64,000 nucleotides of DNA from Basidiobolus meristosporus CBS 931.73 (lineage: Eukaryota > Basidiobolomycota > Basidiobolomycetes > Basidiobolales > Basidiobolaceae). Within the stretch, counting starts at the first letter, position 1. Every line of letters starts with the position of its first letter. Made by a program: the position numbers and the translations under genes. Below are positions 20,918 through 33,087 of this stretch, piece after piece. The DNA lies in NCBI GenBank assembly GCA_002104905.1, contig MCFE01000416.1, forward strand, positions 1 through 64,000. The letters run 5' to 3'. The notes under the pieces were generated by a model. It was not told the origin of the DNA and did not search any database. It saw only the letters and a list, made by a program, of their open reading frames with translations.

Positions 20918-23900
20918 ATGCCGACAATAGACCCCAACTCTATGAATGTCGACGCCCACGAGGAAACCAAGCCTCGTTTAGTCATCAAGAAGATGGCGCT
21001 GATCAATTTCAAATCGTACGCAGGTCGCCAGGAGATTGGTCCTTTTCACAAGTCCTTTTCTGCCGTGGTAGGTCCTAACGGCTCCGGCAAGTCCAACGTC
21101 ATCGACTCTTTGCTGTTTGTCTTCGGCTACCGGGCCAACAAAATGAGACAAGGGAAACTGTCGGAGCTGATTCACTCGTCGGCCAGATACCCCAACCTGG
21201 AGCACTGCACTGTGGAGGTTCACTTTCAAGAAATCATAGATCTACCTGGCCCGGATGCCTACGAACCTGTTCCGAACTCCGAGTTGGTTGTCTCCAGGTC
21301 TGCCTATCGTAACAACTCGAGCAAATACTTCATCAACGGAAATCCTAGCAACTACACCGATGTCACCACTCTCCTGAAGTCCCGCGGGATTGATCTTGAT
21401 CACAAGCGTTTCTTGATCTTGCAGGGTGAAGTGGAGTCCATCTCACAGATGAAGCCAAAGGCCACCAATGAACACGAAGACGGACTCTTGGAGTATCTGG
21501 AAGACATCATTGGCACATCCAAATATAAAGAGTCCATCAAGGAGGCTGCCCAAGAGCTGGAGAACAAGAACGAAGAACGCAATGAGAAACTCACCAGAGT
21601 CAAGATTGTAGAGAAGGAGAAGCAGGGCTTGGAGTCCAAGAGAGCTGAGGCTTTGGACTTCGTGCGGTCTGAGAACGACCTGGTGCTCAAAAAATCAACC
21701 TTATACCAAGCCAACATCATGCTTTGTGAGAGAAACATGGAGGCCATGACTCAAAAGATTGAGCAGATTCAACAGAAACTTCAGTCAGAGGCCGAGAAGC
21801 ATTCCTCCGTAAAGGATGATCTCTCAGTGTTGGAGAAGGATTACAATACCACAGTCAAAGAATACGAGGAGATCGGTCAGAAAACCAACGAGGTTCTCAA
21901 GGAGCTTGCCAAATACGACCGGGAAGACATCGAGCTCCAGGAAAACAAGAAGCATTTGAAATCGAAATTAAAGAAGATCGCCAAGGATTATCAAAAGGTA
22001 ACTGGAAGTCTGACTGCACGTCAAAGAAGCGATGCTAATCCCCACCTCTTTGTAGGATGAGTTGAAAAAGGCCGAGCTGGAAACTTGGTTCACCAACCAT
22101 TCCGAAGATTTAGAAAAGGGCAATGCGGAGATCGCCACGTTGGAGGAGAACCTGACCAAGGAGGAGGCCGCCCTAGAGGAGATCACCGCCGGTTTGAAGG
22201 GGAAAACCGAAAAGTTCTCCATCAAAATCGAAGCCAAGCAAAAAGAACTCGCACCGTGGGTCGAGAAAATCAACCAGAAGCAGTCCCAAATTGACGTTGC
22301 CCAGTCGGAATACCAGATGCTGGAAGCGAGATCTACTGCTGGCCAACGCTCTCTTGAGGAGGCTGTTATCGAGTTGAAGGAAACCAAAAACTCCATCAAG
22401 GAGAAGAGTGCCGAGTTGGAGCAGCTTCAACAAGAAAAGAGCGAAAATGAAAAGAAGGTGAAGTCCTTGGCTCGCAAACTCGAGTCAACCCAGACACGCG
22501 AAAAGGAGCTGAAGACCGTTCTTGGTAAAGCCCGTGAAGTGGCTCAGGAGGCTCGAAACTCGTTACAGACTGCTAGTTCCAAGGGAGCAGTTCTGAGCAG
22601 CCTCATGAGACTGAAGGACCTGGGTCGTATCAAAGGGATCCATGGCCGTCTCGGAAGCTTGGGAGTGATTGATGACAAGTATGATATCGCCATTTCTACC
22701 GCATGCCCTTCCCTTGATAATATTGTGGTGGATACCGTCCAGACCGGCCAGAACTGTATCGAATTCTTGCGTAAGAATAACCTTGGTCGCGCGGTGTTCG
22801 TTTTATTGGAGCAACTACCCAAAATGAACTTGAATCCCATCAAAACCCCAGAGAACGTCCCTCGTCTTTATGACCTGGTTAAACCTAAGGACCCTATGTT
22901 TGCTCCAGCATTCTATAGCGTTCTCCGGGACACCCTAGTTGCCAAAGACCTCGACCAGGCCAATCGCATTGCATTCGGGAAACAAAGATGGAGAGTTGTT
23001 ACTCTTGACGGTCAACTTATCGACAAGTCCGGTACCATGTCCGGTGGTGGCAACAAGGTACATCGCGGTGCCATGAGCTCCAAATTCGACATGGGCGACG
23101 TTGCCGAAGAAACCGTCATCGCGCTAGAGAAAAAAAGTGAGGCGAAAACGGTCGAGTACAGGACTTTCATTGAGAACCGCAAAGACCTCGAGAGGGAACT
23201 GGAAGAAGCCAAGGCCCTGCTTCCAGCCTTGGAACTGAAGATCTCCAAGTTGGAGATGGACATTGCCGCCATTTCCAACCAGTACGCTGAAGGAAAGAAG
23301 AAGGTGGTGGAGCTCAAAGAGCAGGTCATGCCTGATGAAAAGGATCTTCAAAGAATGGAGGATTTGGAAGGAGAGATTGCCAAGTACACCAAGGAACTGG
23401 ACTCCTTGAAGTCCAAAGCATCCAAGTTTGAAGATGAGATCAAGAGCCTTCAAGACCAAATCCTTTCCGTGGGTGGTGTGCGTTTGAGAAGCCAGAACGC
23501 CAAGGTTGAGAGCATCAAGGAGCAAATTGAGACCATCAACAACACCATGGTCAAGTCTGAGGTCGAGAGGAAAAAGGCCGAGAAGGATCTGGTCAAGATC
23601 ACCAAGACACTGGAGAACTACGAAGCCGAAGTCAATGAGCTGAAGGATGAGCTGATCCAACTCAACGCACAGATTGAGGAAAAGACCAACGCGGCCATGG
23701 ACATCCGTGCCAGAAGCGACGAGGCTCGAGAGATCATGGAAGAAAAGAAGATGGAGCTGGAGGAAATGAAGAAACTCCTTGAGGAACGCACGGCCATGTT
23801 CAACGAAAGCCGCGTCAAAGAAGTCAAACTACGCAACCAACTGGAAGACTCGGAGCGCAGCAGGGCTGAAAGCACCCAAAAGTCCAAGTACTGGAAGACT

Positions 23901-24656
23901 GAGCTTGACAGGCTCAATCTTCAGGAAATCACCAACGAGGACTCGGAGAAAATTGAATTCCAGACATACACCCCCGAGGAACTGGAGGAGATTGACCGGG
24001 ACGCGCTGAAAGAAGAGATAGCCGATCTGGAAAGCAAACTCCAGGAGGCCAAGCCCAACCTTAGCGTGCTGAACGAGTATCGCGAGAGAGAGGCCGAATA
24101 TCAGACCAGGGTGGTCGACCTTGAGCAGGTGACCCAGAAGCGGGACGAAGCGAAGCAGACCTACGATAACCTCCGTAAATCCAGACTGGACGAGTTCATG
24201 ATCGGCTTCAATACCATATCTCACAAGCTGAAGGAGATGTACCAGATGATCACCCTCGGAGGTAACGCGGAATTGGAGCTGGTTGACAGTCTCGATCCGT
24301 TCTCCGAAGGTATCATCTTCAGCGTGATGCCCCCCAAGAAGTCCTGGAAGAACATCTCCAACCTCTCAGGTGGTGAGAAGACGCTGAGCTCGCTCGCGTT
24401 GGTGTTTGCCTTGCATCATTTCAAGCCCACCCCGCTGTACGTAATGGACGAGATCGACGCGGCCCTCGACTTCCGAAACGTCTCGATTGTTGCCAACTAC
24501 ATCAAGGACCGTACCAAGAACGCCCAGTTTGTGATCATCAGTTTGAGAAACAACATGTTCGAGCTGGCCGATCGCTTGGTGGGCATCTATAAAACCGACA
24601 ACTGCACCAAGTCCATTACAATTAACCCAGACAAGATGGCTACGGCTCTCATGTAA
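20918..24656 (+). CDS. SMC4: Condensin SMC4 ATPase
   Basis: There are two exons, 20918-21997 and 22056-24656 (58-nt intron), giving 1226 residues, close to other Smc4 proteins (about 1290-1420). The N-terminal head has IKKMALINFKSYAG and Walker A GPNGSGKSN; the motif FVFGYRANKMRQGKLSELI is typical of SMC4. Two long coiled coils flank the hinge (about residues 575-700, GRLGSLGVIDDKYDIAIS, then NLGRAVFVLLEQ). The C-terminal head has signature LSGGEKTLSSLALVFALHHF and Walker B PLYVMDEIDAALD. SMC4 pairs with SMC2 in condensin to compact mitotic chromosomes. I chose the ATG at 20918 because earlier in-frame codons are not ATG. Intact. Confidence 0.96.
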
Positions 24657-25145
24657 ATCAACGTACAGCTTAGATGGATGTATATATATGTAGATAATCA
24701 TTTTTGTTCCAGAATAAATGCGCTTGTTTGATGTGTATCGCGATGACTGCCCAGTGTCCGGCAATTGTTTTGAATGATTTTGGGATGAAGCGCGTTGGGT
24801 CGAGTGGAAATATACATCATTGGCTGTAATCCATGGGATTGATTTCATTCGTGAACGCGTGTCCTATCAAGCAGATATTGAGGATATTATCTAGGGCAAG
24901 TGAGAAAGTAAGGCGTCTTTTAATTTAGGCATATTCATTAAACCTGGTTGGATGAGCTGGGAATCTTTAGTTTAAACTTTAACTTGAATATTAGATACCC
25001 GTTTTTTCAAAATCGAAGTGGTTTTCTGATTCTGGTCAAGTGGAAATTTCCCCCTGATTACCTCAATACGTACACATCCCGTAGAGGGAAACAAAGACCA
25101 AGGCAGATAATAGTCCGACTACGGGGAGTAATGAATTGAAAGCAC
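24657..25145. other. Intergenic between SMC4 and ADA3
   Basis: AATAAATG (polyadenylation-like) follows SMC4 at about 24,713. The rest is AT-rich promoter-like sequence. No gene supported. Confidence 0.5.
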
Positions 25146-27357
25146 ATGGAGAAAAGTTCACCGTCTTCAAGTTCTATTCGTTTCTCTAAGTACTCTTTAG
25201 ATGTGAAATCCACACTATACAAACAATACGCCTCTCGGGGCAAGGGTCCAGGCACAACCACCATCCCAATCCCTACCCACTCGGAGCTGTTGGCTTTGCA
25301 AAAGGAACTCCAATCCATAGCAAAGAAAACCGCCTCCAAAGCTGCACAACTAGAAATAGACATCCAGCAACTGTCTACCATTTCGGAGACGAGAGTTGCC
25401 TCCAAGACCGCCCCCCTACTCCTCAAGTCATGGAGAAGAAAGAAAAACAGAAGAAGCTCGAGGCCGACACTCCGATCAAGAAGGAAAAGCCCGAAATCAA
25501 AGGTGAGTTTTTGGTTTTGTTCCCGGTTGATGTGGTTAGATGTATGCTCCGATGGTGGCTCATCTGTATGGCTGATCTTGCTTCATGTGTTGTTGGTCCC
25601 CTAACATCTGGCTGACCTCTCGTCCCAACCCGTATATTGTAGTAACCATTGAAGATCTGGAAGAATTTCAAGAGCCAGTCACCCCACAATCGAGGGCTCG
25701 GAAATCTGCTCCTTCACCGTCAGTGCCCCATTTATTCCTTCCCACTTTCCCTCCAGCTCGAGCACTCATCTTTTGTTCTCAGTGTAGCTACTGAAACAAA
25801 GCCTAAAAGAAAACGAAGGACCGGAACTCACGAGACTACTGATGTTTCTGATACGGACAAAGGTTGGTCGTAGCATTCCGTGTATTGCGCTGAGTATTCT
25901 CTAACGGTTGATGGGATTTTAGATAGCCCTATGACTGGCACGCCCACACCACGGAAGACCCGTTCAAGCGACACACCCTCTAGTAAATCCAAACCAAAGC
26001 GGAGCGCCTCCCCTTATGTGTCAGGGCGAGACAGCGCGTCTCGGAATTCCACCCCGCGGCCGTCCAAGGTGTGTATCTCCACAAACAAGGCCACCCCAGG
26101 GCTCACCACATCGACACCCGTACTCATTACTTCTCTAGAAATCCGGCAAGAACTCGTCACATCTACTCAAGAAAAAGAAGGGTTCCGACACGCCGGAGGA
26201 GGCCAAGAAGTCTGCAAGAGGGACCCATGGAAAAGACATCGAGGAAGACTACCCCACCGCCAAGATAGCTAACCAAATCCCTATCCAAACGTACTGGAAC
26301 TACATAGAGACATTCTTCCGTCCCATCACGGAGGAGGATATTGCGTTTTTAGAAGAGAAGGTATGTGCTTGTTTGCAGCTTCATGTTGTGCCTGTGGGAA
26401 GCCAATTGACCAAATCGCACCAACAGGGCGACGAGACCGAGCCGTACATAGTACCCGCCCTTGGGAAGAATTATCTTGAGGCCTGGGCAGAGGAAGAAAG
26501 GAAGCTCGTGCCTCAATTTGATGATATCCCTCAAACGCCCAAGTTTGATCACATGGGCACCGTGAAGAAGGATGATTCCAGTGAATTTTCCGTGGAGGAT
26601 CTCACGTGCGGCCCACTCACGGAAAGAATCATCTGCGCACTGATCCAAGAAAACCTGGTTGACCCTCAGGAGTACTTGAATGACGAAGACTCGGATTCCA
26701 ACACCGAAGATGGGCCTCAAAGTGAAGTCTACTCTTCGGAGCTCGCGGATATGGAAGAGCGTCTCAAGAGGGAGCTTCGATACATCGGAATCCTGGGTGA
26801 CGAAGATGTAAGTGGCCTTGGTCCCTGGGGATCTTCTCGAGCACCGTGACTGACCTTACTTTAACGATAGATCGACTGGAATGCTCGGGAGGATGACGAA
26901 GTATCATCTAGCCTTCGGAATTTACAGAAGGAGCTACGGGACCAAGCCTCGATCAACAAGCTCAGGAAGGAGAAACTACTAACCATTAGCACTGAGCACC
27001 TCGCATGTCAAGAATACCTACAGATCCTTGAGGAGCTGGACAAACAAATCGAACAGTCATATATCAAGCGAGTGGTGCGTAGCTTGATTTGTATTCTCTT
27101 TTCTTGGGCCCGATCTCTAACCACCTCCCCTCCTGATATAGCGAGCAGCCAAGTCAAAAAAGAAGAAACAAGTCCAACCCAAGGCTCTGTCGGAGAACAC
27201 CACCAACATCATGGAGAGGCGGCAGCGATATGTGGAAGGGATTGGGTGCATATTTCCTCGAGAGAAATTCACGATTCCGGAGAACTCGATTTACGAGGAG
27301 ATTTCCACCGCTCCTGACATAGAGCAAGGAGGGCATACAGAAGATCATGTATTATAG
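25146..27357 (+). CDS. ADA3: SAGA/ADA complex subunit Ada3 (frame break in a C run)
   Basis: Eight exons: 25146-25502, 25643-25718, 25783-25862, 25923-26068, 26139-26360, 26427-26807, 26871 to 27071 or 27074, and 27142-27357; about 560 residues. The N-terminal part has the family motif IPIPTHSELLALQKEL followed by a helix. The C-terminal Ada3 domain is clear: QTYWNYIETFFRPITEEDIAFLE, EPYIVPALGKNYLEAW and GPLTERIICALIQENL. Ada3 joins Gcn5 and Ada2 in the histone acetyltransferase module of SAGA. Exon 1 changes frame inside a run of six C (25411-25416): the upstream frame reads RVASKTAP and the downstream frame TPQVMEKKEK. A seventh C would join them. No plausible intron explains it. Convergent with RPAP3, only 83 bp between stop codons. 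Confidence 0.87.
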
Positions 27358-27440
27358 TTTAAATTCTTGCTTAATAAAATACAGTGTATAATTTTGTTCC
27401 TAATTTTATTGACTTTCCACCGCTTCCACTTCCTTGGGGA

Positions 27441-29267
27441 TCATTCGAGTGGGACGTTCACCTTGTAGGCCTTTATCAAGGGGCGGAGATCCTCTGGAGT
27501 AATTGCGTGGGCCGGTTCAGCCAGGAATCGGAAGACCTCTTCTAAAGCTGTGGAGTTTGTTAGCAGGGAATCCGTGGAGGGTGCGGGCGTTCTCGGGCTT
27601 ACTTTTTTTGTCAGCTGAGGACATGAACATCATGATCATGTCGAATCGTTTGACTTGGCTAAGGTTCTTCAACACCTCGACTATCAACGAGGGTGGCTCC
27701 GACCTGTTGCAAAGCAGCGTCAGCACGGGAGATCTTAGCAGAATCCGATGATTAGGGGTACTTGATGTAATAGGTCTTCAACAGCTCGATTATCTTCGTC
27801 ATGTAGCTGGATTCCAGAGAGCTTTTGAAAATAGCGGAGTAGTTGGCAGGCGCAATACACTAGGAAAATCATCAATACCGGGCCATGGCAATGTTAAGGC
27901 TGGGGCCAGGGCCTCGCAACATACCTTGAAATAGTGATACAATTTATCCGAGTCGTTGCGGTAGGTTTTCCATTGACGTTCAAATTCCAAGGTAGTCTTG
28001 GGCGGCACAAACTGGGGCATTGGCTTTTCCGCTTCTCTAGGAGGGGTGTCTACCGCATGGACCACGGTTGGTGGCGGCGTAGGTTTCTAAACGTGCATTG
28101 CAATCATTGGTAAGAGCCGGAAACGGGCGAAGTAATGGAGTGGTGACTAACGATCGGTTCAGGTTTCAGGGCCGGTGCTTGGATCGCACTCTTGATCTCC
28201 GGTTTCTGTAGATACTTAGAAGTTAGAGTTCTGTCTTCTTCGGGTGCTGCATACTTCTCATACCTGCTCGTGTGGTGCTTCGGTGGTGGGTGATGCCTCC
28301 TTTCTAGGTGTGTATTTGGTATTGAGGGGTGTTATCATATCGTCGTCATCGGCGTCTATCTCCTCTATCTCCAACCGTCTGCGGGGGGCTTTCGTTTTTG
28401 GAGGGTCGTTCGGCTTTTTCTGGGATTTCAGGGCCTCGGTGGTTAGGCGCAACTCGTTTTTCACCGCCTGATTGGATGCTTCTATCTTCAACGCTTTCTC
28501 TAAATCTAATATCAAGTCAGCAGATGGACCTCTTGAAGGTGGTTCGACTGGGATACCTTGCTTTGCTTCCGACAATTTTGCCATATGACGACGTGCAATA
28601 CCCCGACGCCACAATGCTTTGAGGTTGTTGGGATCAATGCCTAAGCCTAATGTGCAATCCTTCTCTGCTTCGGGATATCTAAAACGATTTAGCCATCAAC
28701 ATCTCTACGTTGCTGGAGCATGCATCAATCCGAACCTCTGAAGTTTGAGATAAGCCATGGCGCGATTGATGGGGAACACAGCATTCAAAGGATCCAACTC
28801 GATACTTCTAGAGTAATACTGAATCGCTTGTTCGTACTCGCCTTTTTTAAAATGTTCATTTCCCTATATAGACCTCGTAAACACTTGGGTGGAGCTGAGC
28901 AAACGTGTACACAGTAAATTACTCGATCTTTTTCGCCGATCGCCTCGAGCTTACGCTTCTCTTTGTCCTTTGTTTCTTTCAAAGGAAGGTCCACTTTCTC
29001 CTTGGTGCCCGACTTGTTTGTAGGCTTGGTGGCTATTTTTTGGAGTTTTTGTAGCGCAGGTTTGTCCGAGAGCGTTATTTCCTTGAATTCCCTAATTGGT
29101 GGATACTCCTGGTCGGAGGTCAATTGTCGTGCCTGATCCCCAAGTTAATACACTCCTCAAACCTCATAGCAGGGAACCTTCTTGGCCGTCCTATCTTTCT
29201 CGGCAATCTCAGCTTGCCAACTCAGAAGCTCCTTCACTAGTGCCTGGTACTGGTCCGAACTATTCAT
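27441..29267 (-). CDS. RPAP3: RNA polymerase II-associated protein 3 (RPAP3), TPR co-chaperone
   Basis: Start MNSSDQYQALVKEL at 29267; stop at 27443-27441. About nine exons; the first intron follows KKVPCYE near 29,165, and others are near 28,905, 28,705, 28,260, 28,150, 27,920 and below. The length is about 460 residues. The TPR unit is explicit: GNEHFKKGEYEQAIQYYSRSIELDP, then NRAMAYLKLQRYPEAEKDC and LKALWRRGIARRHM. After a Pro/Lys-rich linker, the C-terminal RPAP3_C domain appears: FERQWKTYRNDSDKLYHYFK, APANYSAIFKSSLESSYM, and SLIVEVLKNLSQVKRFDMIM. RPAP3 is the Hsp90-binding arm of the R2TP complex, which assembles RNA polymerase II, snoRNPs and PIKK kinases. Exon ends are approximate. Confidence 0.87.
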
Positions 29268-29457
29268 TGTTGGTGCTCGTCGTGCTCAGCGAGGTCCGAG
29301 GAAACGGATAAAAAAGAAACCAGTGTATTTACTTGATGGATTGGTGATGGATTGATTTGACGGGTAATCTGATCATGGATCCATACATATGCATTAGCCA
29401 CCTTGATATATGTATCAGGATTTGATAGATGCATTGTAAGCTTAACATTGGGCAGAC
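29268..29457. promoter_or_regulatory. Compact divergent promoter, RPAP3 / COG3
   Basis: Only 190 bp separate two divergent start codons. The spacer has AT-rich parts but no clear TATA box on either strand. Confidence 0.5.
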
Positions 29458-32400
29458 ATGTTACTTGATAATACGTCGCAGAACAGTCTTTTGGACACTT
29501 GGGAAAAGTCACTAAGCTTGTCCGATGTTCAGAAAGAGAGTATCCAGCAACTAGAGGAGAAATGTCTGGAGCTGCCCTGGCCGGAGCAGGTGTGTTGTCT
29601 GCAGGACTATCTTTGATTTTCGGAATGTTAATGTCTTTTCATCTGTAAACTGTACTTTTCTTGACCAGCATCTTGTCGAACCGGTAGCTCAATCTTTGCT
29701 AACCATCAACAACGGGCCAAAGAGATCCCGAACCCCGATATATCTTCCTCGTTCGAACTCCGCGCTTAGTCTACAGGCCGAGATATTCCCTAGCTCCACC
29801 AAGATGGCCGCCGAAAGCATAGGGATCAAAGAACCCATCGAAAACACTCAGCAATTTCTAGATTGGTTCGCAAAGATGGAAACGGAAATGGAAAGGGAGC
29901 AAGAAGACGTCTACAGGTACCCCCGAACCCAAAGCCGTTGTGGCCACCAGATGTACTCAACTTTGCTCGTAGAGCCTATCTCGAAACCGCGCGCTTCTAT
30001 CGCAACTCGTGTGACAAATTACTCGAGCAGATTCAGAATATTCGGCAATATTTGGAGAAGCTCACTTTGGAGTACGAAACTGTCGAAAGCAAAACTGGCT
30101 CAATCCACCAAGCCTGCGAGCGACTGTTGGACGAGCAAGTAGCGTATTTTTGTTGTGGCGAGGTTTGATTGTGTTGTCCTACTTACGCTACTTTACGAAC
30201 CCAGGAAAACTTCATGAACCTCTCGACCATCCTCGAGAAAAATCTTTCCCACTTCAACGAACTGGACTCCATCAACCGTTTCCTCAGCTCGCCTAGTGAA
30301 AGTATATGTCTGCAGCCGGAATTCATCCAGGTGTTGGGGAAAATCGACGAGTGTATAGAATATGTCAACCAAAATGTGAGAGCGTACGCCCAGTGCATGC
30401 ATCTGAACTAGTGTTAACCTTGTCGAGTAGCCCGAGTTTAGGGAAACCGAGTTGTACTCCTTACGATTTAGACAATGCATGAGCCGTGGTTTGTCGTTGA
30501 TAAGAGGTCACGTCATTGAGAGTCTGAAAGCCCTCAACTCAGATACCTCAAAGCAAAGCAAAGTAACTCGTCTTTACCTCAAACTTATTCTGGATATTGA
30601 TTCTCATGCTATTCATCCGAAGCCCTCAACACATAGGACCGGGCTCTTCAACGTGCGTCTGCGGGCTACGGCCAAAACTCTCCGGCCATTGATCGAACAG
30701 ATAGAATCCCGGGTGAAAGGCTATCCAGAGTGAGATCCAATTGCCCTAGCTCCTAGCGACTGTCCATCCCTGACGTTCTTTAGTTACGAGTCACTACTAG
30801 AAGATTGCCAGGACTGCTATCTTTACGTTCGCCAGCAAATGCTATACCCGGTGGTGGCCGAGAACATCCGCGAGCTAATCAATAGCAACAGCGACATCCT
30901 GGACTTTGTAAGTTCATTTCACATACTGATGACGAAGAGCATTCTCTTACACCACTTCAAGACAAGAAATAGCTGCGCGTATATCATGAGTTTGAGCGCC
31001 GAAGAGTACTACATGTTCCACGAGTTTTGCACCAATGGAGATGAGGCACTCAAGTAATGTTCGATGTGGTGTTCATTGAGATGATCTCTCCTAACGATGA
31101 CCTTGTACTTTAGTAAGCATCTGGAGGGCCTAGTGAATTTCTTCTACGATCGTCTACGGCCTCAAATCCTCAAGGAGGCCAAAGTAGAGACGCTCTCGGA
31201 GCTCTGTCACTTGTTACAAATATATCTGGTGGAGGATATGAACGGCATAGGTACGCACTGGAACAGGCTCGCATTGTTCTTTTCTTCTGACGGTTTCCCG
31301 TAGACATGGACCGAGAGGGCCAGGCATTTAGGTCCATGGTCATGCAAATTCTCCAGGACTCACAGGATCGCCTGGCTACTCAGGCCAGAATGTTCATCAA
31401 AAATGAAATCCAAGCCTTTGTGGCGGAATCTGAGGATCTCAACTGTCCCACTGAGCCGAAAAGTAATTCATAATCATCCCCGTGTGTCCCATGTATATTC
31501 CATTAACGTAATAATCACGGCTCGATGTTAGCTCCCGACCAAGCATCCGAGGCGGTTACTTTGTCGATTCGGCTGTCGACAGAGGACGATGCCACTTCAC
31601 CCGCCCCATCGACATCCACACTGGAAGTATCCCCAGCATTAACTGGTCTTTATCCCACTACATATATGGCATTCTGGATCATCTCCAAGCTTTTCCGCAC
31701 GGTCAAGGTACTTGTTGCTAGAGCAACCGTGGTTCAGGCCATGTTTTAATATGTTGGAGTGTAGGAAATCACGTTTGAAGAACTATTGGGCGAAGCGCTT
31801 GTCACTACCTGCACCTCGTTTATCTCCGCTTCCAATGATATCCAGAAGGAGAAGGTATGCATGGAGTGCATTCTGTAAATCACTAGATGATGCACCAACC
31901 TGCTCAACTCGATTCAATAATCATCGTGTAGGGCTCTCTAGATGCAAAACTATTCCTAATCAAGCACCTGCTAGCTCTCAAGGAGTATGTCACCTCATTT
32001 GACGCTGAATCCATCGCATTCCGCCACACTCTAACCAGAAGTAGACAACCACTCGACTTCAGCCAAAGATGCATATCTCTAACTGTCTATCGATAGCCAA
32101 CTCTCAGAGCTCGTCAAGAAAGAGTTCAATCCTTGGCCCCATCATCGGTTTGGCTGCGCTAAGATCCCAGGAGAGCGAGGGTGTCGATGGAAGAGAGGTT
32201 AGCACGATCTCCACTCTTTGGCCATGAATGTCATGGAATTGACTTGTCGTTGGATAGGAATTGGACAGAATACTGAAGGAAGCTTGTGAATCCTTTGTTT
32301 CAATCGGAGTTGACGGCGTGGCTGATTCTATTAGTCAGGTATCAACCTTTGCTTGAATTCTCCAATCCATCCATTCTAACGTAGACGTCCCAGGAGCCTT

Positions 32401-32813
32401 CGAACGAGAAGCAGGGTAAGTGCACGTCCGTTCGCACATCTCCTCGATGGCTCTTAACTCAATCATGTATAGGTGAGCTGCAGAGTGCGTATGACGAATT
32501 CCGTAAAGCTATCGAAGAACGAACCGATCTGCTACACGCCAAGTTGGGACGGTTCATACGAGATGTGAACGTCGAGAAGATTTTCATGAACCAAGTGAAG
32601 GTATTGAAAGCACGATCAAGTCGAATACTGCAGCCACTAACCCGGATCTACGAACCCCCGCTGTAGGGAAACTTTCTGGACAGCTATATCGTATTTTTCC
32701 GAAACATCTCGAAGGAATTCGACAGAGACCTCTTACGGGAGAAATTCCTTCTGCCCGAGGATTTCGGTACGTGGTTGGCTGATCTGCACGCTGCAGTTCC
32801 AGCTCCAGCGTGA
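29458..32813 (+). CDS. COG3: Conserved oligomeric Golgi complex subunit 3
   Basis: Starts MLLDNTSQNSLLDTWEKSL at 29458 and ends at TGA 32811-32813, with about eighteen exons. First exons: 29458-29589, 29669-29916, 29973-30138, 30205-30375, then from 30431. Cog3/Sec34 features are clear: RFYRNSCDKLLEQIQNIRQYLEKLTLEYE, then the core motif IDECIEYVNQNPEFRETELYSLRFRQCMSRGLSLIR. Later come AKTLRPLIEQIESRVKG, VETLSELCHLLQ, GLYPTTYMAFWIISKLFR, DAKLFLIKHLLALKE and a C-terminal LDSYIVFFRNISKEF. COG is the tether for retrograde vesicles within the Golgi. It is uncertain whether 30,563-30,622 is an intron, since the frame stays open through it. One exon near 32,030-32,110 is hard to define. The length is about 770 residues. 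Confidence 0.87.
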
Positions 32814-33087
32814 GCGCAAGCGTGAATATTCGTTGAATCTTTTTTGAATAAATTGCCATCGTTCGCGAATCAAACGGGGACTTGATAGATTCTGGAATGA
32901 ATGGCATCCACAATGCCAGGGTTTTTTTTTACCCATATTGAGAAAAAAATCCGTTTAATCAACGGGTGTGATTTAAGGCAATAAAGAAGCAGTCCTTTTG
33001 GTTTACGGGGAGTAAATAGTTTAGGTTGAACCTCTATTTGCGTTACAGAAACCTTCCTCGAATAGTGAAGCGAAGTGATAGTGTTCG

